Assembly (NCBI GenBank): GCA_017480225.1
Contig: JAFVBB010000008.1
Span: forward strand, 1 to 64,000
Source: Bacteroidales bacterium
GTDB lineage: Bacteria; Bacteroidota; Bacteroidia; Bacteroidales; P3
Length of the DNA stretch: 64,000 bases
Reading direction: 5' to 3'
The notes beneath the pieces were generated by a model, which saw nothing but the letters and a program-made list of their open reading frames with translations, was not told the DNA's origin and did not search any database. Both the position numbers and the translations under genes were made by a program. Below are positions 45,375-53,964 of this stretch, in pieces. The first letter of the stretch is position 1, and each line of letters opens with the position of its first letter.

Positions 45375-45671
45375 GAAATATCTTCTACGTTAGAAGAGAA
45401 GCAGTACTTTCGGGGCTGTAAGACAGTGATTTCACAAAATACCCGACAGGCTTCATGATGGTCTGCCACTTGAATGTGAGGGTGGGTATGAAAGAATCTC
45501 GTAATATGGCACAGGGAGGTAAATATATCCTAGAATGCCAGAGAGAGCCAAGCCACTGAGCATAAAGGCTCAGGCTTTGCCGTATCAAATGCCCAATGGT
45601 ATATAGCCGAGTGTAAGCCCACTCGTGAGCGTACCATAAGGGAGATGCTGAAGAATAAAACTTACAACACA
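45375..45671 (+). promoter_or_regulatory. long untranslated leader of the polysaccharide locus
   Basis: About 300 nt between the predicted transcription start and fnlA, with no credible gene. It contains a hairpin at 45549-45576 (AAGCC-CTGAGC / GCTCAG-GCTT). In Bacteroides, capsule operons have long leaders on which UpxY-type NusG-like antiterminators act. A similar antitermination leader is plausible here, although no upxY-like gene is visible in the window. Confidence 0.5.
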
Positions 45672-46721
45672 ATGAGTATATTCAAAGACAAAATCCTGTT
45701 GATTACAGGCGGCACTGGCAGTTTCGGAAACGCAGTGCTTAATCGCTTTCTGAAGACAGACATTGGGGAGATACGCATTTTCTCGCGTGATGAAAAGAAA
45801 CAGGACGATATGCGCCACGACTTTCAGTCTCGTATGCCAGATGTGGCGCACAAGATAAAGTTCTGTATCGGCGACGTACGCAACCGTTCAACTCTGAAGT
45901 ATGCTATGCAGGGCGTTGACTATGTGTTTCATGCCGCTGCGCTGAAGCAGGTTCCCTCGTGCGAGTTCTTCCCTATGGAGGCCGTCAAGACAAATGTGAT
46001 TGGCACGGACAATACGCTGGATGCCGCCATTGAGGCTGGTGTAAAATGTGTAATCTGTCTCTCTACCGACAAGGCCGCTTATCCCATCAATGCAATGGGT
46101 ATCACTAAGGCTATTGAGGAAAAGATTGCTGTGGCCAAGAGTCGCTATAGTGGTGAGGCGAAAATCTGCTGTACTCGTTATGGAAACGTGATGTGTAGCC
46201 GTGGTTCTGTCATACCTCTTTGGATAGATCAGATACGTAATGGCAACCCCATTACACTGACGGAACCGAAGATGACACGTTTCATTATGTCACTTGAAGA
46301 GGCCGTTGATTTGGTGCTGTTCGCCTTTGAACATGGACAAAATGGCGACATTCTGGTACAGAAAGCTCCTGCTTGCACCATACAGACCCAAGCAGAAGCT
46401 GTGTGTGAGCTATTCGGTGGCAAGAAAGAGGAAATTAAGGTCATTGGCATACGCCATGGTGAGAAGATGTACGAAACGCTGCTCACCAAGGAGGAGTGCG
46501 CCAAGGCCGAGGACATGGGTAATTTCTACCGTGTGCCGGCCGACAACCGCGACCTCAATTACGACAAGTACTTCCGTGAGGGCGATGCTAAACGGGCTAC
46601 CATCGAGGAATTCAACAGCGACAATACCCGTCGGCTGAACCTTGAAGAGACGAAGGAGAAGATTGCGTCACTGGAATACATCCAGAATGAACTAAATGGG
46701 ATTCCTAATATCGTGAAGTAG
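45672..46721 (+). CDS. fnlA: UDP-GlcNAc 4,6-dehydratase/epimerase (FnlA/CapE type)
   Basis: A 349-residue extended SDR enzyme. It has the NAD-binding motif LLITGGTGSFGNAV, FHAAALKQVPSCEFFPMEAV, STDKAAYPINAMGITKA (the MxxxK active site typical of CapE) and a C-terminal region unlike simple FlaA1. It should start UDP-N-acetyl-L-fucosamine synthesis from UDP-GlcNAc. The next two genes supply the remaining steps, which supports this reading over a generic PglF-like dehydratase. The start at 45672 gives MSIFKDKILLITGG. Confidence 0.88.
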   Translation: MSIFKDKILLITGGTGSFGNAVLNRFLKTDIGEIRIFSRDEKKQDDMRHDFQSRMPDVAHKIKFCIGDVRNRSTLKYAMQGVDYVFHAAALKQVPSCEFFPMEAVKTNVIGTDNTLDAAIEAGVKCVICLSTDKAAYPINAMGITKAIEEKIAVAKSRYSGEAKICCTRYGNVMCSRGSVIPLWIDQIRNGNPITLTEPKMTRFIMSLEEAVDLVLFAFEHGQNGDILVQKAPACTIQTQAEAVCELFGGKKEEIKVIGIRHGEKMYETLLTKEECAKAEDMGNFYRVPADNRDLNYDKYFREGDAKRATIEEFNSDNTRRLNLEETKEKIASLEYIQNELNGIPNIVK

Positions 46722-46765
46722 GTGTCTGGAAAGAAATTACCAAGAATTAACCAAAAATATTGAGT

Positions 46766-47965
46766 ATGAATATCTTGGTTACTGGAGCGAAGGGGTTTGT
46801 GGGAAAAAACCTTTGCGCCACAATATATAATATAAGGGACGGGAAAGACCGCACGAGGCAGGGCCTAAAGATTGATGAGATCTTTGAGTATGACATTGAC
46901 ACCGATCCGTCGCTGCTCGACGAATATTGCCAGAAGGCAGACTTCGTGTTCAACCTTGCAGGTGTGAACCGCCCGCAGAACACGGAAGAGTTTATGCAGG
47001 GCAACTTCGGCTTTGCCTACACGTTGCTGGACACGCTGAAGAAACACGGCAACTGCTGCCCCGTCATGCTCAGCTCGTCGCAGCAGGCTTCGCTCACAGG
47101 TCGCTTCGGAAACAGCGAGTATGGACGCAGCAAGAAGGCTGGCGAAGACCTCTTCTTGCAATACCAGGAAGAGACAGGGGCAAGGGTCCTAATATATCGT
47201 TTCCCTAATCTATTCGGTAAGTGGTGCCGCCCCAACTATAACAGTGCAGTGGCTACGTTCTGCAACAACATTGCCAATGACCTGCCCATTCAGGTGAACG
47301 CCCCGAATGTGGAGCTTGAACTGCTCTACATTGATGACCTCGTTTCTGAAATGCTTGATGCACTTGAAGGTAAGGAGCATCGTTGTGAGTTTGACGGACT
47401 GGAGGTGCTTCCCAATGAAACAGGGGCTTACTGTTATTGCCCCATCACTCACAGAGTGATGTTGGGCCGCATCGTAGAACTGCTCCATCAGTTTGCCGAC
47501 CAGCCCAAGACGCTGCTCGTGCTGGAGATTCCCTTCAATTCATTTGAGAAGAAGCTATACAGCACATACCTCTCTTATCTTCCGAAGAAGAAGGTGGCTT
47601 TCCCCCTGAAGATGAACGTGGACGACCGTGGATCATTTACAGAACTGATTCACACGCTCAACTGCGGACAGGTGAGCATCAACATCTCGAAGCCGGGCAT
47701 CACCAAGGGGCAGCACTGGCATAATACGAAGTGGGAATTCTTCATTGTCGTTTCCGGTCACGGCCTCATTCAAGAGCGCAGGATTGGAAGCGACGAGGTG
47801 ATAGAGTTTGAGGTCAGCGGCGAACGGATTGAGGCCGTCCACATGCTCCCCGGATATACGCACAACATTATCAACCTCTCGGAGACCGAGAATTTAGTAA
47901 CCGTCATGTGGGCCAATGAACTGTTCAACCCACAACATCCCGATACATTCTATGAAACAGTTTAA
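46766..47965 (+). CDS. fnlB: bifunctional reductase/epimerase with cupin domain (FnlB/CapF type)
   Basis: A 399-residue protein. An N-terminal SDR reductase (NILVTGAKGFVGKNL, FNLAGVNRPQN, YGRSKKAGEDL) joins a C-terminal cupin domain from about residue 280. The cupin has PGITKGQHWHNTKWEFF with metal-binding His and Glu, and ends LPGYTHNIINL. CapF/FnlB epimerises and reduces the CapE product to UDP-6-deoxy-L-talosamine derivatives. The ATG at 46766 is used rather than a TTG two codons earlier. It overlaps the next gene by 14 nt. Confidence 0.9.
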   Translation: MNILVTGAKGFVGKNLCATIYNIRDGKDRTRQGLKIDEIFEYDIDTDPSLLDEYCQKADFVFNLAGVNRPQNTEEFMQGNFGFAYTLLDTLKKHGNCCPVMLSSSQQASLTGRFGNSEYGRSKKAGEDLFLQYQEETGARVLIYRFPNLFGKWCRPNYNSAVATFCNNIANDLPIQVNAPNVELELLYIDDLVSEMLDALEGKEHRCEFDGLEVLPNETGAYCYCPITHRVMLGRIVELLHQFADQPKTLLVLEIPFNSFEKKLYSTYLSYLPKKKVAFPLKMNVDDRGSFTELIHTLNCGQVSINISKPGITKGQHWHNTKWEFFIVVSGHGLIQERRIGSDEVIEFEVSGERIEAVHMLPGYTHNIINLSETENLVTVMWANELFNPQHPDTFYETV

Positions 47966-49112
47966 GAACAACGGACGGCTGAAGCTACTGATTATTGTGG
48001 GCACACGCCCGGAGATTATCCGACTGGCCGCCGTCATCAACAAGTGCCGGAAATATTTCGACTGCTTGCTGGCACATACAGGACAAAACTACGACTATAA
48101 CCTCAATGGCGTTTTCTTCAAGGACTTAAATCTGGCCGACCCCGACATATATATGGAGGCTGTAGGCAGTGACCTCGGCGAAACAATGGGCAACATCATT
48201 GCCAAGTCCTACCAACTGATGGTCGAGGTGAAGCCTGATGCCGTGCTGGTGCTGGGTGACACCAACTCATGCCTGAGTGTTATTGGAGCCAAGCGCCTGC
48301 ATATTCCCATTTTCCACATGGAGGCGGGTAACCGCTGCAAAGATGAGTGCCTGCCCGAAGAGACCAACCGACGCATCGTTGACATCATCAGCGACGTGAA
48401 CATGGCTTATAGTGAGCACGCCCGCCGCTATCTCGCCGACTGTGGCCTGCCGAAGGAACGCACCTACGTCACTGGTTCGCCCATGGCCGAGGTGCTCCAC
48501 CAGAACCTCGCAGAGATTGAGGCCTCGGATATCCACCAACGTTTAGGCTTGGAGAAGGGCAAATACATCCTGCTGTCGGCCCACCGCGAGGAGAATATCG
48601 ACATTGAGAAGAATTTCCTTTCGCTCTTCACCGCTGTCAACAAGATGGCAGAAAAGTACGACATGCCCATCCTGTACAGCTGCCACCCCCGCAGCCGCAA
48701 GCGTCTGGAGCAGTCGGGTTTCCAGCTCGACCACCGCGTCATACAGCATGAGCCGCTGGGTTTCCACGACTACAACTGCCTCCAGATGAATGCCTTCGCG
48801 GTTGTCAGCGACAGCGGCACACTGCCCGAAGAAAGCAGCTTCTTCACCAGCATCGGGAAGCCCTTCCCCGCCATCTGCATCCGCACCTCAACCGAGCGTC
48901 CCGAAGCCCTCGACAAGGCCTGCTTCTTCATCGCCGGCATTGACGAACACTCGCTGCTACAGGCCGTTGATACTGCCGTCACCATGACCCAGAACGGTGA
49001 CCACGGCATCCCCGTCCCCGACTACATCGAGGAAAATGTCTCAACAAAAGTAGTGAAAATCATCCAGAGCTATACGGGCATAGTGAACAAGATGGTTTGG
49101 AGAAAAAATTAA
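47952..49112 (+). CDS. fnlC: UDP-N-acetyl-L-pneumosamine/-glucosamine 2-epimerase (FnlC/CapG, WecB family)
   Basis: A 386-residue non-hydrolysing 2-epimerase. Family motifs are IIVGTRPEIIRLA, LLAHTGQNYDYN, VLGDTNSCL, FHMEAGNRCKDECLPEETNR, LLSAHREENIDIEKN and SDSGTLPEESSFF. As third gene after CapE/CapF homologues it should give UDP-N-acetyl-L-fucosamine. Without that context it could be read as WecB. The start at 47952 lies inside the previous gene. Confidence 0.9.
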   Translation: MKQFKNNGRLKLLIIVGTRPEIIRLAAVINKCRKYFDCLLAHTGQNYDYNLNGVFFKDLNLADPDIYMEAVGSDLGETMGNIIAKSYQLMVEVKPDAVLVLGDTNSCLSVIGAKRLHIPIFHMEAGNRCKDECLPEETNRRIVDIISDVNMAYSEHARRYLADCGLPKERTYVTGSPMAEVLHQNLAEIEASDIHQRLGLEKGKYILLSAHREENIDIEKNFLSLFTAVNKMAEKYDMPILYSCHPRSRKRLEQSGFQLDHRVIQHEPLGFHDYNCLQMNAFAVVSDSGTLPEESSFFTSIGKPFPAICIRTSTERPEALDKACFFIAGIDEHSLLQAVDTAVTMTQNGDHGIPVPDYIEENVSTKVVKIIQSYTGIVNKMVWRKN

Positions 49113-49158
49113 CCTCAAAACTTGACGCGAATTTGAACGCAACGATTTGATATGAATC

Positions 49159-49977
49159 ATGAGGGAATTGACATTGAAGGAATTGCAGTTTTTTAGTCTT
49201 GACATCTTAAAAGATATACATGAATTCTGCATAAAGAACAATATCAGGTATTCTTTGGCTTACGGCACGCTTATAGGTGCAGTCAGACATAAAGGTTTCA
49301 TTCCTTGGGATGACGATATTGACATTATTATGCCCCGGCCCGACTATGATCTATTTGCTGCAATATACAAATCAGAAAAATATCTCTTTTCTTCTGCAGA
49401 ACATGACAGTGACTGCCTGATATCGTTTGGAAGGGTCTGTGATGCCAACAAGACTACTGTAAGGACTGCCATCCCTTGGCATAAGCGCACATACGGCGTA
49501 TGGATTGACGTGTTTCCTGTTGATGCTGCAGAAGACGATTTCGTGCAATTTACCAATCGGGTGCATAGGAATTCCAAGCTCCTTTTAGAATTACAGCATA
49601 GCCGCCGTGCGCTCGCACCAATCTCGACGGGAACAACCTTGTCTCTTCAAATAAAGCAATTTGCCCGTAAGATACTCTTTCTCAACGGAACTTTCACATC
49701 CAGCATTATCCGGGCAATCAACAAACGGGCAGAGCTTTATGAATATGGAACAACAAACCACTGGGGGCTTCTTTCTTTCAACTCATATAAGGAAAAGGAC
49801 TACCATGAAGCTAACCTTTTAGAGTCTGTCTGCCTTATGGATTTTGAGGATAGTAAGTTCTATGTAATGAGCGGATATGACGCTTATCTTAAACACCTCT
49901 ATGGAGATTATATGAAAATGCCTCCCATTGAGGAACAAAAGCCTAAGCAGTCCTATTTACGATTTTATTGGAAATGA
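49159..49977 (+). CDS. LicD family transferase 1
   Basis: A 272-residue LicD protein. The family core is [20 protein letters not shown] followed by [10 protein letters not shown], giving the Asp-rich metal site. WIDVFPVD is the second block, and [13 protein letters not shown] with a basic aromatic tail ends the protein. LicD enzymes transfer phosphocholine or other phospho-/phosphono-alcohols from CDP/CMP donors to sugars. No choline uptake or choline kinase gene is present, while a phosphonate pathway is, so a phosphonate donor is more likely here. The gene is AT-richer than its neighbours. Confidence 0.85.
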   Translation: MRELTLKELQFFSLDILKDIHEFCIKNNIRYSLAYGTLIGAVRHKGFIPWDDDIDIIMPRPDYDLFAAIYKSEKYLFSSAEHDSDCLISFGRVCDANKTTVRTAIPWHKRTYGVWIDVFPVDAAEDDFVQFTNRVHRNSKLLLELQHSRRALAPISTGTTLSLQIKQFARKILFLNGTFTSSIIRAINKRAELYEYGTTNHWGLLSFNSYKEKDYHEANLLESVCLMDFEDSKFYVMSGYDAYLKHLYGDYMKMPPIEEQKPKQSYLRFYWK

Positions 49978-49980
49978 GCT

Positions 49981-50757
49981 ATGGAAAAGTTAACTTTAGA
50001 AGAATCAAAAACATACCAGTTAGGCATCCTTGACTCTATCGACACCTTTTGTAAATTAAATGGTATTCGGTATTCGATAGCTTATGGAACTTTACTTGGA
50101 GCAGTACGCCATCATGGCTTTATCCCCTGGGATGATGACATCGACATTGTGATGCCACGTGAGGACTACTCGCGTTTTGTTTCTCAATATCAGGACAATC
50201 ATTATGTCTTATTGACAGGCGACAAGATTGCCAACCATCTGCATGTTGTCGTGACTGACCCTTCGACATTCGTCGAGTTCAAACCAGGAACTTCAGATGC
50301 GCTCTTTTATAGAGGTGGTGTCTGGGTTGATGTGTTTCCTCTTGATTATGTTTCAAAAAACGAGGAAAAATTTGAATTACAGAAAAGGCAAATAGCCAAG
50401 CGGCGCATTTTGCAGCGTTACGGAGAAATATCACCTGTAAACTCGTCTGACGGGGGTATTAGAAAAGCATTTAAGCTTATCATTCACAAGTTCCTGTCAC
50501 TTCTTGTCGCATTAAATGGCAAGGCTTCATTGAAGTTGATGAAGAAATACAATGATGAGAATACTGGAAAGGTGGCTAATCTTGCCGTATGGTATCTGAA
50601 GACCAACAAGGCAGTTCCTTCAGAATGGTTCGAACAATATGTAACCCTTGATTTTGAAGGTAGAAAGTATCAGAGCATTAGCCACTATCATGATTACCTT
50701 GCAAGCTTGTATGGGGACTACATGAAATTACCCCCCCCCAGCCGAGCAAGTACCTAA
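49981..50757 (+). CDS. LicD family transferase 2, C-terminus altered by a C9 tract
   Basis: A 258-residue LicD protein as read, with [30 protein letters not shown] and WVDVFPLD. The frame enters a C9 run at 50731-50739, and the product then ends PPPSRAST. With eight C the frame would continue AEQVPKHSYTAYKLEK to a stop at 50789-50791, just before the PEP mutase gene. That tail resembles the tails of LicD 1 ([15 protein letters not shown]) and LicD 4 (KEQRITHHAFKVFWT). So the present sequence probably encodes a shortened, phase-shifted form. Confidence 0.85.
   Translation: MEKLTLEESKTYQLGILDSIDTFCKLNGIRYSIAYGTLLGAVRHHGFIPWDDDIDIVMPREDYSRFVSQYQDNHYVLLTGDKIANHLHVVVTDPSTFVEFKPGTSDALFYRGGVWVDVFPLDYVSKNEEKFELQKRQIAKRRILQRYGEISPVNSSDGGIRKAFKLIIHKFLSLLVALNGKASLKLMKKYNDENTGKVANLAVWYLKTNKAVPSEWFEQYVTLDFEGRKYQSISHYHDYLASLYGDYMKLPPPSRAST
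50731..50739 (+). repeat. C9 homopolymer at the 3' end of licD 2
   Basis: Nine C residues in the coding sequence just after the YGDYMKL motif; losing one C restores a family-like C-terminus ending at 50791. Confidence 0.9.
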
Positions 50758-50804
50758 GCATAGTTATACTGCATATAAGTTAGAAAAGTAGAAATAGTTA
50801 CATT

Positions 50805-52814
50805 ATGAAAGCAATGATTCTTAACAGTGGCCTTGGCCACCGTATGGGGGTTATCACGAAGGAGCATCCCAAATGTATGACGGAAATATCGTTCCGCAAC
50901 ACTATTCTGAGTAGGCAGCTTCGGCTGTTAGTCTCTTTTGGCGTTGATGAAATTGTAATGACCACTGGTTATTACGACAAAGTGTTAGTAGATTATTGCA
51001 ATGCGCTGCATCTGCCTGTGAAGTTCGCTTTTGTCAACAACCCAGAATATGCAACCACCAATTACATCTATAGCATCTGTTGCGCCAAGGAGCAGTTGAA
51101 GGACGATGACATTATTCTCATGCATGGCGACCTCGTGTTCGAAAGCCAGGTGCTTGAGGCCGTCATTGACAGCCCGGTAAGTTGCATGGCTGTCAGTAGC
51201 ACGCTCCCTTTGCCCGATAAAGATTTCAAGGCAGTCGTCAAGGACGGAAAGATTGAGAAGGTGGGCATTGAGTTCTTCGACAATGCCGTGGCTGCACAGC
51301 CTCTTTATAAGATGCTAAAAGAGGACTGGCTGGTATGGCTCCAGAGCATAGAGAAATTCTGTGAAAGCGGCAACCGAAAAGTTTATGCAGAGAATGCCTT
51401 TAATGAGGTATCTGCCAAGTGCAACGTTTATCCTTGTGATGTAAAAAATATGCTCTGCGCGGAGATTGACACGCCAGAAGATCTGGAGGTGGTCAGCAAA
51501 AAGGTGGCAGAAATCAACGAGCGCACGGTGTATATGTGCTTCAGCACAGAATATATCCACAGCGGCCACATGGCCATCATCAACAAGGCTCGCCGCCTTG
51601 GCCGTCTGATTGTTGGCGTGCTGAGTGACGAAGCAATATCCAGTTTCAAGCGCTATCCGTTGATTCCATACGAGGAGCGCAAGGCCCTGTTTGAAAACCT
51701 TGCAGGCGTGGAGCGTGTCGTTGAGCAGAAAACGCTCTCCTATAAAGAAAACCTCGAAACGTTACGTCCTGACTATGTGGTGCATGGCAACGACTGGTGT
51801 GAAGGCTTCCAGAAGCCCATCCGCCAGGAGGTGTGCGAGGTGTTGGCCGAGTATGGTGGCAAGCTGGTGGAGTATCCTTACAGCAATAATCCTATGTACA
51901 AGGAGCTGGATGCCAACCATCGCTCTGAGGCTTCCATGCCTGATGTGCGCCGTGGCCGTCTGCGTAAGCTCATCAATATGAAGGGCCTGGTAACTGCTAT
52001 GGAGGCTCATAGTGGTATCACCGGGTTAATTGTTGAGAATACCAAGGTGCTTCAGGATGGTAAAACCTACCAGTTTGATGCCATGTGGGTAAGTTCACTT
52101 TGCGACTCTACGGCTAAGGGCAAGCCCGACATTGAGTTGGTGGATATGACCAGCCGCTTCCGCACAATTGACGATATTATGGAGGTGACCACCAAGCCCA
52201 TCATCTTCGATGGTGATACGGGTGGCTTGACCGAGCACTTTGTCTATACCGTGCGCTCGCTGGAGCGAATGGGCGTGAGCATGGTCATCATCGAGGATAA
52301 GACTGGGCTGAAGAAAAACAGCCTGTTTGGTACCGAGGTGAAGCAGACACAGGCCAGCATACCCGATTTCTGCGAGAAGATACGTGCCGGTAAGAAAGCC
52401 CAGAAGACGAGGGAGTTTATGATTTGTGCCCGCATTGAGAGCCTGATTCTGGAGCGAGGCATGGAAGATGCCTTAGAACGAGCCTTTGCCTTCAGCGAGG
52501 CTGGTGCCGATGCCATTATGATTCACTCTCGAAAGAAAGACCCGGCTGAAATATTTGAGTTTGTGGAGAAGTTCCGTCAGAAGAACAGCACCACTCCCAT
52601 CGTGGTTGTACCCACATCGTTCAACACCGTCACAGAGTGGGAGTTCAAGGAGCGTGGCGTAAACGTGGTCATCTATGCCAACCAACTCACCCGCACCGGA
52701 TTCCCCGCCATGCAGGATGCAGCGCGCACCATACTGCAGAACCACCGCGCCAAGGAGTGCGACGACAAGTGCATGTCCATCAAAGAGATTATCACCTTAA
52801 TACCCGAGCAATAA
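50805..52814 (+). CDS. trifunctional NTP-transferase / cytidylyltransferase / phosphoenolpyruvate mutase
   Basis: A 669-residue three-domain protein. Residues 1-235: a nucleotidyltransferase with LNSGLGHRMGVITKEHPKCM and a LMHGDLVF metal motif, like phosphonate-activating PntC or LicC enzymes. Residues about 240-370: a TagD-like cytidylyltransferase fold with STEYIHSGHMAIIN (H-x-G-H) and DYVVHGNDW. Residues about 380-669: PEP mutase with the signature EDKTGLKKNSLFG near 496. PEP mutase makes phosphonopyruvate from PEP; the other domains probably activate the final phosphonate as a CMP ester. TAATG overlap with the decarboxylase gene. Which nucleotidyltransferase domain is active is uncertain. 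Confidence 0.9.
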   Translation: MKAMILNSGLGHRMGVITKEHPKCMTEISFRNTILSRQLRLLVSFGVDEIVMTTGYYDKVLVDYCNALHLPVKFAFVNNPEYATTNYIYSICCAKEQLKDDDIILMHGDLVFESQVLEAVIDSPVSCMAVSSTLPLPDKDFKAVVKDGKIEKVGIEFFDNAVAAQPLYKMLKEDWLVWLQSIEKFCESGNRKVYAENAFNEVSAKCNVYPCDVKNMLCAEIDTPEDLEVVSKKVAEINERTVYMCFSTEYIHSGHMAIINKARRLGRLIVGVLSDEAISSFKRYPLIPYEERKALFENLAGVERVVEQKTLSYKENLETLRPDYVVHGNDWCEGFQKPIRQEVCEVLAEYGGKLVEYPYSNNPMYKELDANHRSEASMPDVRRGRLRKLINMKGLVTAMEAHSGITGLIVENTKVLQDGKTYQFDAMWVSSLCDSTAKGKPDIELVDMTSRFRTIDDIMEVTTKPIIFDGDTGGLTEHFVYTVRSLERMGVSMVIIEDKTGLKKNSLFGTEVKQTQASIPDFCEKIRAGKKAQKTREFMICARIESLILERGMEDALERAFAFSEAGADAIMIHSRKKDPAEIFEFVEKFRQKNSTTPIVVVPTSFNTVTEWEFKERGVNVVIYANQLTRTGFPAMQDAARTILQNHRAKECDDKCMSIKEIITLIPEQ

Positions 52815-53938
52815 TGATTCGTCCAGAATATTTTATTGAGAAGCTGAGAGAGAACGGCATAGACTGTTTTGCCGGCGTGCCCGATAGTCTGCTAAAGAAT
52901 ATCTGTGCTTACATCACCGACCATTGTGATGCTCAGCATAACATCATTGCAGCCAACGAGGGCGCTGCCGTAGGAATAGCTGCCGGGCACTATCTTGCCA
53001 CGGGCCAGCCAGCCTGCGTGTATATGCAGAATAGTGGCGAGGGCAACATCATCAACCCGCTTGCCTCGCTGACAGACCCCGAAGTCTATCATATTCCTGT
53101 GCTGCTGCTCATTGGCTGGCGGGGGCGTCCCGGCGTGCACGATGAGCCGCAGCATGTGAAACAGGGAAAGATAACCACGGGGTTGCTCAACACGATGGGT
53201 GTCAACTTTGACGTACTGAGCAAGGACGAAGATAAGGCTGAGAAGCAGATTGCCAAGGCCGTTGCAGCCCTGCAGCGCAAAGAGGTCTATGCTCTGGTGA
53301 TTGAGAAGGATACCTTTGATGCCTATACACTGCAGAACGTAGAGCAGAACGATCTCACGTTATCTCGCGAAGAAGCCATCCAGACCGTAGCTGCAGCCCT
53401 TGACGAGAAGGGCTGCATTGTCTCAACGACGGGTATGATCAGCAGAGAGCTTTTTGAATACCGCGCCGCGATGAACCAAGGCCATGAGCGCGATTTCCTG
53501 ACCGTAGGCTCTATGGGGCATGCCTCGCAGATAGCCCTTGGCATCGCTATGGCGCAGCCTGGCCGCCGCGTGTGGTGCTTCGACGGCGACGGCGCGGCCA
53601 TTATGCATTTGGGCAGCATGGCCATCGTGGCCAGCAAAGCCCCTAAGAACTATGTCCATGTGGTGTTCAACAACGGTGCACACGACAGCGTGGGGGGCCA
53701 GCCTACAGTAGGACTGAAGATAGATCTTCCAGCCATTGCCAAGGCTGTAGGCTACAAGCAGTACTATAGCTGTGAAACGAAAGAATACCTCCAGGAGCTT
53801 CTGGAAAAAGTGAAGACACAGGAAGGCCCCATCCTCTTACAGGTGTGTGTAAAGAAAGGCAACCGTAAAGACCTTGGCCGTCCAACAACTACTCCCATTC
53901 AGAACAAAGAGGCTTTGATGGCTTTCTTGAAAGATTAA
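52814..53938 (+). CDS. phosphonopyruvate decarboxylase
   Basis: A 374-residue ThDP-dependent enzyme. N-terminal FAGVPDSLLKNICAYI and the catalytic Glu in IAANEGAAVGIAAG mark the pyrimidine domain. FDGDGAAIMHLGSMAIVAS with downstream VVFNNGAHDSVGGQPT is the ThDP/Mg motif (GDG...NN). It converts phosphonopyruvate to phosphonoacetaldehyde, which pulls the unfavourable PEP mutase reaction forward. Start at 52814 directly on the PEP mutase stop. Confidence 0.93.
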   Translation: MIRPEYFIEKLRENGIDCFAGVPDSLLKNICAYITDHCDAQHNIIAANEGAAVGIAAGHYLATGQPACVYMQNSGEGNIINPLASLTDPEVYHIPVLLLIGWRGRPGVHDEPQHVKQGKITTGLLNTMGVNFDVLSKDEDKAEKQIAKAVAALQRKEVYALVIEKDTFDAYTLQNVEQNDLTLSREEAIQTVAAALDEKGCIVSTTGMISRELFEYRAAMNQGHERDFLTVGSMGHASQIALGIAMAQPGRRVWCFDGDGAAIMHLGSMAIVASKAPKNYVHVVFNNGAHDSVGGQPTVGLKIDLPAIAKAVGYKQYYSCETKEYLQELLEKVKTQEGPILLQVCVKKGNRKDLGRPTTTPIQNKEALMAFLKD

Positions 53939-53964
53939 ATCTCCATGATTTCTGTGTGTCAATT

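Noticed and set aside
52637-52813. N-terminal extension of the phosphonopyruvate decarboxylase
   Set aside because: It overlaps the end of the PEP mutase gene; the ATG at 52814 starts the family-typical MIRPEYFIEKL and fits a TAATG junction.
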